Positions 5,571 to 8,726 of a stretch of 8,726 nt of DNA are shown here, piece by piece (within the stretch, counting starts at the first letter, position 1; each line of letters opens with the position of its first letter). The position numbers were made by a program, and so were the translations under genes. The notes beneath the pieces are model-generated. The model saw nothing but the letters and a program-made list of their open reading frames with translations, had not been told where the DNA came from and searched no databases. This DNA comes from JAFGBH01 sp964430915 (lineage in GTDB: Bacteria; Desulfobacterota; Syntrophia; Syntrophales; UBA2210), in NCBI GenBank assembly GCA_964430915.1, contig CAYSHT010000095.1, forward strand, positions 1-8,726, written 5' to 3'.

Positions 5571-6335
5571 ATGTCATATGAAAACATTGTTCTCGAAAAA
5601 AAAGGTTTCATCGGCGTCATGACCCTGAACCGACCACCGGCAAACTCGGTCAACCTTGCCACGCTGGAAGAGTTCGACCATGCCCTCGATGAATTGAAAA
5701 ATGACAAGGGTATACGGGTCGTGATCATTACGGGAGCAGGCGAAAAGGGATTCTCTGCCGGATTTGACGTATCCGATGCCGCAAATGCCGACAAGGTTGG
5801 CCCCAAAGGCCAGGAGGTGTGGACAAAGGTCGACCTTCTTTCAAAGCCCGTTATTGCCGCCATAAACGGTTATGCCTTCGGAGGAGGCTGTGAACTCTCT
5901 CTGGCCTGTACCTTCAGGCTCATGATAGACAGCGCGAAGATCGGCCTCACGGAACTTAATCTCGGCATTATTCCGGGCTGGGGAGGCACGCAGCGAATGC
6001 CCCGCGTCGTGGGAAAGGCAAAGGCCCTCGAACTTATCCTTATGAGCAAGCGATTAACGGCCGCCGAGGCACTTGAGATCGGCCTCGTTGACCGCGTCAT
6101 CACACCCGATGAATTCATGAAAGAGGTCTTTGACTTTGCCGCAAACCTGGCAAAACGCCCTCCCCTTGCTGTCAGTGCGGTCCTGAAGGCCATCGACGCG
6201 GGACTTGAACACGGCCTCGATGAGGGAACGAAGGTAGAGCTGGAAGGGAGCAGGCAGGTAGCAAAATCACAAGATGCGATAGAGGGATTCACCGCCTTTT
6301 TTGAAAAACGTGAACCGGCGTTTAAAGGAGAATAA
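5571..6335 (+). CDS. Enoyl-CoA hydratase/isomerase family protein (crotonase)
   Basis: A 254-residue cytoplasmic crotonase, expected to add water to a trans-2-enoyl-CoA to give a 3-hydroxyacyl-CoA. Crotonase motifs are complete: TLNRPPANSVN at the N-terminus, the first oxyanion-hole segment FSAGFDV (61-67), the second NGYAFGGGCELSLAC (99-113) and LTELNLGIIPGWGGTQR (126-142). E108 and E128 match the two catalytic glutamates of true hydratases (E144 and E164 in rat crotonase), which favours hydratase over isomerase. AGGAGGT (5556-5562) gives ATG 5571 strong initiation. The next gene, a 3-hydroxyacyl-CoA dehydrogenase, starts 24 nt after the stop, so the two form an operon performing consecutive beta-oxidation-type steps. 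The chain length or aromatic/alicyclic nature of the substrate cannot be read from sequence, so I give no gene symbol. Confidence 0.94.
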   Translation: MSYENIVLEKKGFIGVMTLNRPPANSVNLATLEEFDHALDELKNDKGIRVVIITGAGEKGFSAGFDVSDAANADKVGPKGQEVWTKVDLLSKPVIAAINGYAFGGGCELSLACTFRLMIDSAKIGLTELNLGIIPGWGGTQRMPRVVGKAKALELILMSKRLTAAEALEIGLVDRVITPDEFMKEVFDFAANLAKRPPLAVSAVLKAIDAGLEHGLDEGTKVELEGSRQVAKSQDAIEGFTAFFEKREPAFKGE

Positions 6336-6359
6336 CAAAACTCTGAAGGAGGGAATCAG

Positions 6360-7511
6360 ATGAGCTTAGATGATATCAAGAAAATAGCGGTCATTGGTGC
6401 GGGAGATATGGGGCACGGCATCGCGGCGGTTGCCCTTCTTGCGGGTTTTGAGGTGGCAATGCGGGACATAGAACAGCGCTTTGTCGACCGGGGCGTCGAG
6501 GGGATTAAAAAGAGCCTCGCAAAGTTCGTCGAAAAGGGAAAGATAACGGAGGACGCGCGAGCCGATGCCCTGGAAAGGCTCACGGGATTAGTAGATTTCG
6601 ATGCCGCCGTCAGTGATGCCGATTTCGTGATAGAGGCCGTCCCCGAAATCGTCGCCTTAAAGAAAGACACCTTCTCCGAGCTCAGCAAATACACCCACCC
6701 GCACACAATCCTTGCCTCGAATACGTCGAATATAAGCATTACCGTACTCGCGGGGGCCACGGTAAAACCCGACAAGGTCGTGGGCATGCATTTCTTTAAC
6801 CCGGCCGTCCTGATGAAACTCGTCGAGATCATCAAGGGAGATGAGACATCCTATGAAACGGCTGACATCGCCTACAAGATCGCCCAGAAGATGAACAAGG
6901 TCCCCATTCTTGTCAAAATAGATTCACCCGGTTTTGTCTACAACCGCGTCAACGCGCCGGTAACCATGCTCCTTTCGAAGATTCTTGATGCGGGAAGCCC
7001 GTCGCCGGAAGAATTCGACGCCGCTTTCAAGGCCATAATGCCGATGACCCCCTTCGAGCTGGCAGATTACGTGGGTCTCGATGTTGCCTATCACAGTCTC
7101 GACTACTTTGCCCAGGTACTCTCTTTCGAATACACGCCATCGGAAAAATGGAAGAAGATGCTCGATGCGGGCACGCTCGGCAAAAAGACGGGCGGGGGCT
7201 TTTTCGACTGGTCGGCCGGACGACCCGAGATCGATCCATCAAAGGCCACAAAGGAATTCGATATCAATCACCTTATTGCACTGCAGGTCAATGAAGCCAC
7301 AAAGCTTCTCGAAGAGGGTGTCGTCGACGACCCGAAAGAAATAGACCTTGCCATGGCAAGCGGAGGCGGTTCTCCCTTCGGTCCCTTCCAGCTTGCCACC
7401 GGTATCGGCTACGAAACGCTTATAGAAAAGTGCAACGAACTGGCCGACAAATTCAACGTGGAATCCTTCAGACCGACAAAGACGATGAAAGAGGGAACCA
7501 TCAAAGTCTGA
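6360..7511 (+). CDS. 3-hydroxyacyl-CoA dehydrogenase, NAD-dependent
   Basis: A 383-residue enzyme expected to oxidise L-3-hydroxyacyl-CoA to 3-ketoacyl-CoA with NAD+. The Rossmann motif is IAVIGAGDMGHGIA (G13, G15, G18). The catalytic segment is GMHFFNPAVLMKLVEI, where H144 and E156 match the His158/Glu170 dyad of the human enzyme. The first C-terminal helical domain contains GFVYNRVNAPV and ends near KKTGGGFFDWS. A second, shorter copy of the C-terminal domain follows (about 300-375: HLIALQVNEATKLLEEGVV, DLAMASGGGSPFGPF). The length (383) exceeds the roughly 280 of single-domain enzymes because of that duplicate. AAGGAGG (6346-6352) lies upstream of ATG 6360. It is second in the operon after the enoyl-CoA hydratase, and a terminator begins 11 nt after the stop. 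The reverse direction, in butyrate-type synthesis, is equally possible. Substrate range is unknown. Confidence 0.95.
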   Translation: MSLDDIKKIAVIGAGDMGHGIAAVALLAGFEVAMRDIEQRFVDRGVEGIKKSLAKFVEKGKITEDARADALERLTGLVDFDAAVSDADFVIEAVPEIVALKKDTFSELSKYTHPHTILASNTSNISITVLAGATVKPDKVVGMHFFNPAVLMKLVEIIKGDETSYETADIAYKIAQKMNKVPILVKIDSPGFVYNRVNAPVTMLLSKILDAGSPSPEEFDAAFKAIMPMTPFELADYVGLDVAYHSLDYFAQVLSFEYTPSEKWKKMLDAGTLGKKTGGGFFDWSAGRPEIDPSKATKEFDINHLIALQVNEATKLLEEGVVDDPKEIDLAMASGGGSPFGPFQLATGIGYETLIEKCNELADKFNVESFRPTKTMKEGTIKV

Positions 7512-7522
7512 AACAAAACACA

Positions 7523-7560
7523 TGCGACCGGGCGTATCGAAAGTCCGGCCGCATTTTTTT
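7523..7560 (+). terminator. Rho-independent terminator ending the hydratase-dehydrogenase operon
   Basis: TGCGACCGGGC (7523-7533) pairs with GTCCGGCCGCA (7543-7553) with one A-C mismatch and one G-T wobble around a 9-nt loop. Seven T residues follow at 7554-7560. It lies just after the 7511 stop and before the 7588 gene, so those genes are probably separate transcripts. Confidence 0.92.
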
Positions 7561-7587
7561 GAAAATCCTTACAGTTTACGTAAAGCC

Positions 7588-7980
7588 ATGAAAATCGAGA
7601 TGACACCGATAGGCACCATCCGCACGAAGGCAGAGGAAATACCAAAATTCTGGTCCGCCTCGGACGCGGAGGGAACGCTTGTCATCGATGATGAATATCT
7701 CGAAGGCATACAGGACATCAAGACGAACGAGCAGATCGTCGTTCTCTTCTACTTTCACAAAAGCACTCCCTTTTCACCGGCCCGTCTCACACAGCATCCC
7801 CGCGGCGATCTCATGAGAAAAAAGACCGGCGTCTTCAGCATCTCCTCACCGGTTCGCCCGAATCACATCGGCATGTCCGTCGTCGAAGTGACCGGCATCA
7901 ACGAGAATGTCATTTCCGTGAAGGGGCTTGACATGATCGATGGAACCCCGATCCTGGACATTAAGCCATTCCGTTTCTGA
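7588..7980 (+). CDS. tsaA: TsaA/TrmO-family protein (probable tRNA t6A37 N6-methyltransferase), short form
   Basis: A 130-residue single-domain member of the TsaA/TrmO (UPF0066) family. E. coli TrmO uses S-adenosylmethionine to methylate N6-threonylcarbamoyladenosine at position 37 of tRNA. The family signature is visible: MTPIGTIRT at the start, QIVVLFYFHKS at 49-59, the basic HPRGDLMRKKTGVFSISSPVRPNHIGMSVVEV at 70-101, and GLDMIDGTPILDIKPF at 113-128. The motif is usually SPxRPNPIG; here it is SPVRPNHIG. The protein is much shorter than E. coli TrmO (about 235) and lacks its C-terminal part, as do many archaeal and bacterial relatives. ATG 7588 is chosen because an in-frame upstream ATG (7522) lies inside the preceding terminator and adds non-family residues. 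The ribosome site is poor (only TAAAG at 7581-7585). The family is firm; the exact substrate is inferred. Confidence 0.85.
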   Translation: MKIEMTPIGTIRTKAEEIPKFWSASDAEGTLVIDDEYLEGIQDIKTNEQIVVLFYFHKSTPFSPARLTQHPRGDLMRKKTGVFSISSPVRPNHIGMSVVEVTGINENVISVKGLDMIDGTPILDIKPFRF

Positions 7981-8023
7981 AAGCCCCGGTTCTTTTTGCC
8001 TCAGGCAAGAAGGGAGGTACTAT

Positions 8024-8365
8024 ATGAAACGCAGATATTATAAAGTGCCCGAACCGGTAATTCTTGATCTGCCCGGCGCAAAAGATATCAATCTTCGCGT
8101 GATCATAGGTCAGGAAGACGGCGCGCCGAACTTTACCATGCTTCTGCTCGAGATTGCACCGGGCGGAAACGGGCCGGACCATACCCACCCCTGGGAAGAA
8201 CTGATATTCGTGAAAACGGGTATCGGCCAGGTCAAATCGGGTGAAGAAACAAGGCCGATCGGGCCGGGTACCGCCGTTTTCCTTGCGCCCGGAGAACCGC
8301 ACCAGTTTTTAAACATCGGCAGCGAACCGCTCGAATTTCTCTGCATCATACCCCACAGAGTCTGA
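8024..8365 (+). CDS. Single-domain cupin protein
   Basis: A 113-residue cupin_2-type beta-barrel protein. Motif 1 is GGNGPDHTHPWEELIFVKTGIG, with H53, H55 and E59 as metal ligands; motif 2 is GTAVFLAPGEPHQFLN, with H93 as the fourth ligand. All four ligands are present, so a bound divalent metal is expected. Such small cupins range from dioxygenases and isomerases to plain sensors, and nothing here fixes the reaction. AGGGAGGT (8011-8018) makes ATG 8024 a strong start; an in-frame upstream ATG (7940) overlaps the TsaA gene and would add sequence unlike the family. It starts 43 nt after the TsaA-family stop and may be co-transcribed with it. The downstream region consists of repeats. Confidence 0.9.
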   Translation: MKRRYYKVPEPVILDLPGAKDINLRVIIGQEDGAPNFTMLLLEIAPGGNGPDHTHPWEELIFVKTGIGQVKSGEETRPIGPGTAVFLAPGEPHQFLNIGSEPLEFLCIIPHRV

Positions 8366-8378
8366 CAACACTTCCGAT

Positions 8379-8434
8379 TTTCACTGTCATTGCCGATGAA
8401 TCGGCGGGCTACTTCCAAGTTTCACTGTCATTGC
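8379..8434. repeat. 15-bp direct repeat flanking a REP-like palindrome
   Basis: TTTCACTGTCATTGC occurs at 8379-8393 and again at 8420-8434. Between and overlapping them is a small palindrome GCCGAT/ATCGGC (8392-8397/8400-8405) followed by GGGCTAC (8406-8412); on the minus strand this reads GTAGCCC followed by the hairpin. The arrangement looks like a small element inserted in, or recombined with, a larger repeat. Confidence 0.6.
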
Positions 8435-8562
8435 GAGCAGAGCGAAGCAATCTCGTTTTTTAATGTAGCTGCCCGATTTATCGGGCGTTTTTGTTCTTGC
8501 CGATAAATCGGCGGGCTACAAAATCTATTAGATTGCCGCGTCGTTTCACTCCTCGCAATGAC
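8427..8562. repeat. 136-bp inverted-repeat element with GTCATTGCGAG ends
   Basis: GTCATTGCGAG (8427-8437) is mirrored exactly by CTCGCAATGAC (8552-8562). A second inverted pair lies inside it: GCAATCT (8447-8453) and AGATTGC (8530-8536). GTCATTGCGAG with GCAATCT nearby is a dispersed repeat pattern I recall from intergenic regions of various bacterial genomes. There is no coding capacity inside, and two REP-like palindromes occupy its centre. It is either a small non-autonomous mobile element or a palindromic intergenic repeat. Confidence 0.6.
8465..8519. repeat. Inverted pair of GTAG-headed REP-like palindromes
   Basis: Copy B begins GTAG (8465-8468) and is followed by the hairpin GCCCGAT/ATCGGGC (8471-8477/8480-8486). 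Copy C, in the opposite orientation, has hairpin GCCGAT/ATCGGC (8499-8504/8507-8512) and ends in CTAC (8516-8519). A 4-nt GTAG beside a short hairpin, in facing pairs, is the layout of REP sequences mobilised by RAYT (TnpA-REP) transposases. A third copy lies at 8392-8412. Copy B is followed by five T residues (8488-8492), so it may also terminate transcripts from the cupin gene. Confidence 0.6.
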
Positions 8563-8572
8563 TTCTTTTTCT

Positions 8573-8612
8573 TGTCCCTCTGTCCCTCTGTGCCTTTGTG
8601 CCTTTGTCCCCT
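8573..8612. repeat. Degenerate octamer tandem array (five units)
   Basis: Five consecutive 8-bp units are visible: TGTCCCTC twice, TGTGCCTT twice, then TGTCCCCT. The consensus is TGTSCCTY. It lies in non-coding DNA between the inverted-repeat element and the possible gene at the right edge. It is a candidate variable-number repeat with no visible function. Confidence 0.7.
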
Positions 8613-8683
8613 AATCCTTACTTTCCCCTTGACTTTTAGAGCGCGGGCCTTTAATGTCGCTGGCATATTATAATGAAGGTTTT

Positions 8684-8726
8684 ATGTTAAAACGTATAAA
8701 ATACTCTGTTATCACCTCAAATATCT
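8684..8726 (+). CDS. Possible start of the next gene, truncated by the window end
   Basis: ATG 8684 opens a frame (MLKRIKYSVITSNI) that stays open to the last base. AAGG (8676-8679) lies 4 nt upstream and a perfect TATAAT (8669-8674) just before that. The start, basic then hydrophobic, could be that of an exported or a soluble protein; 14 residues are too few to tell. The AT-rich content differs from the repeats before it. Low confidence. Confidence 0.3.
   Translation, partial: MLKRIKYSVITSNI

Noticed and set aside
5354..5581. 75-codon open frame on the + strand before the enoyl-CoA hydratase gene
   Set aside because: It spans the second repeat element and overlaps the strong start of the next gene. 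The protein resembles no family.
7522..7587. N-terminal extension of the TsaA-family protein to ATG 7522
   Set aside because: The extension is translated terminator sequence (hairpin plus T-run) and adds residues outside the family.
8478..8673. Open frames on both strands through 8478-8673
   Set aside because: They translate palindromic repeats and the octamer array in both directions, giving low-complexity peptides.
8629..8674. Promoter with TTGACT (8629-8634) and TATAAT (8669-8674)
   Set aside because: The hexamers are 34 nt apart, twice the usual spacing. TTTAAT (8650-8655) is 15 nt from the -35 but weak. The TATAAT may still be a -10 with a poor -35.

Overview
The window looks like bacterial chromosome of moderate GC content. 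All recognisable genes lie on the + strand. The most likely source is a Gram-negative anaerobe of the Deltaproteobacteria/Desulfobacterota type. The reasons are a split two-subunit glycine dehydrogenase, an outer-membrane OmpA-type lipoprotein, a stand-alone RsbRD-type sensor domain, a PilZ protein, CoA-linked fatty-acid-type genes, and intergenic space filled with palindromic repeats. This assignment is inference; there is no rRNA or tRNA in the window to settle it.

Layout. (1) 1-1738: the 3' end of gcvPA, with an unexpected in-frame TAA near its left edge, overlaps the complete gcvPB. Together they encode the decarboxylating P-protein of the glycine cleavage system. (2) 1857-3146: two cell-envelope genes each end in a strong rho-independent terminator. 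One encodes a small secreted glycine-zipper/Trp-rich protein whose ribosome binding site is buried in a perfect 11-bp hairpin. The other encodes a YiaD-like glycine-zipper OmpA lipoprotein. (3) 3244-5357: four loosely spaced small genes with a signalling flavour: an RsbRD_N-like domain protein, a DUF6125-like protein starting at TTG, a PilZ protein with an N-terminal zinc-ribbon-like segment, and an unrecognised very acidic protein. (4) 5571-7560: a two-gene operon of enoyl-CoA hydratase and 3-hydroxyacyl-CoA dehydrogenase, closed by a terminator; these are consecutive steps of beta-oxidation-type CoA chemistry. (5) 7588-8365: a short TsaA/TrmO-family protein and a single-domain cupin. (6) 8366-8683: an intergenic stretch built from nested palindromic repeats and an octamer tandem array. 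A possible next gene begins at 8684 and runs off the window.

I see no defence system, CRISPR array, transposase gene, prophage or biosynthetic cluster. The genes are mostly ordinary. The less ordinary material is non-coding: the Shine-Dalgarno-sequestering hairpin at 1857-1894, two copies of a related multi-hairpin element (3757-3852 and 5437-5539), and GTAG-headed REP-like palindromes nested in another inverted repeat at 8379-8562.
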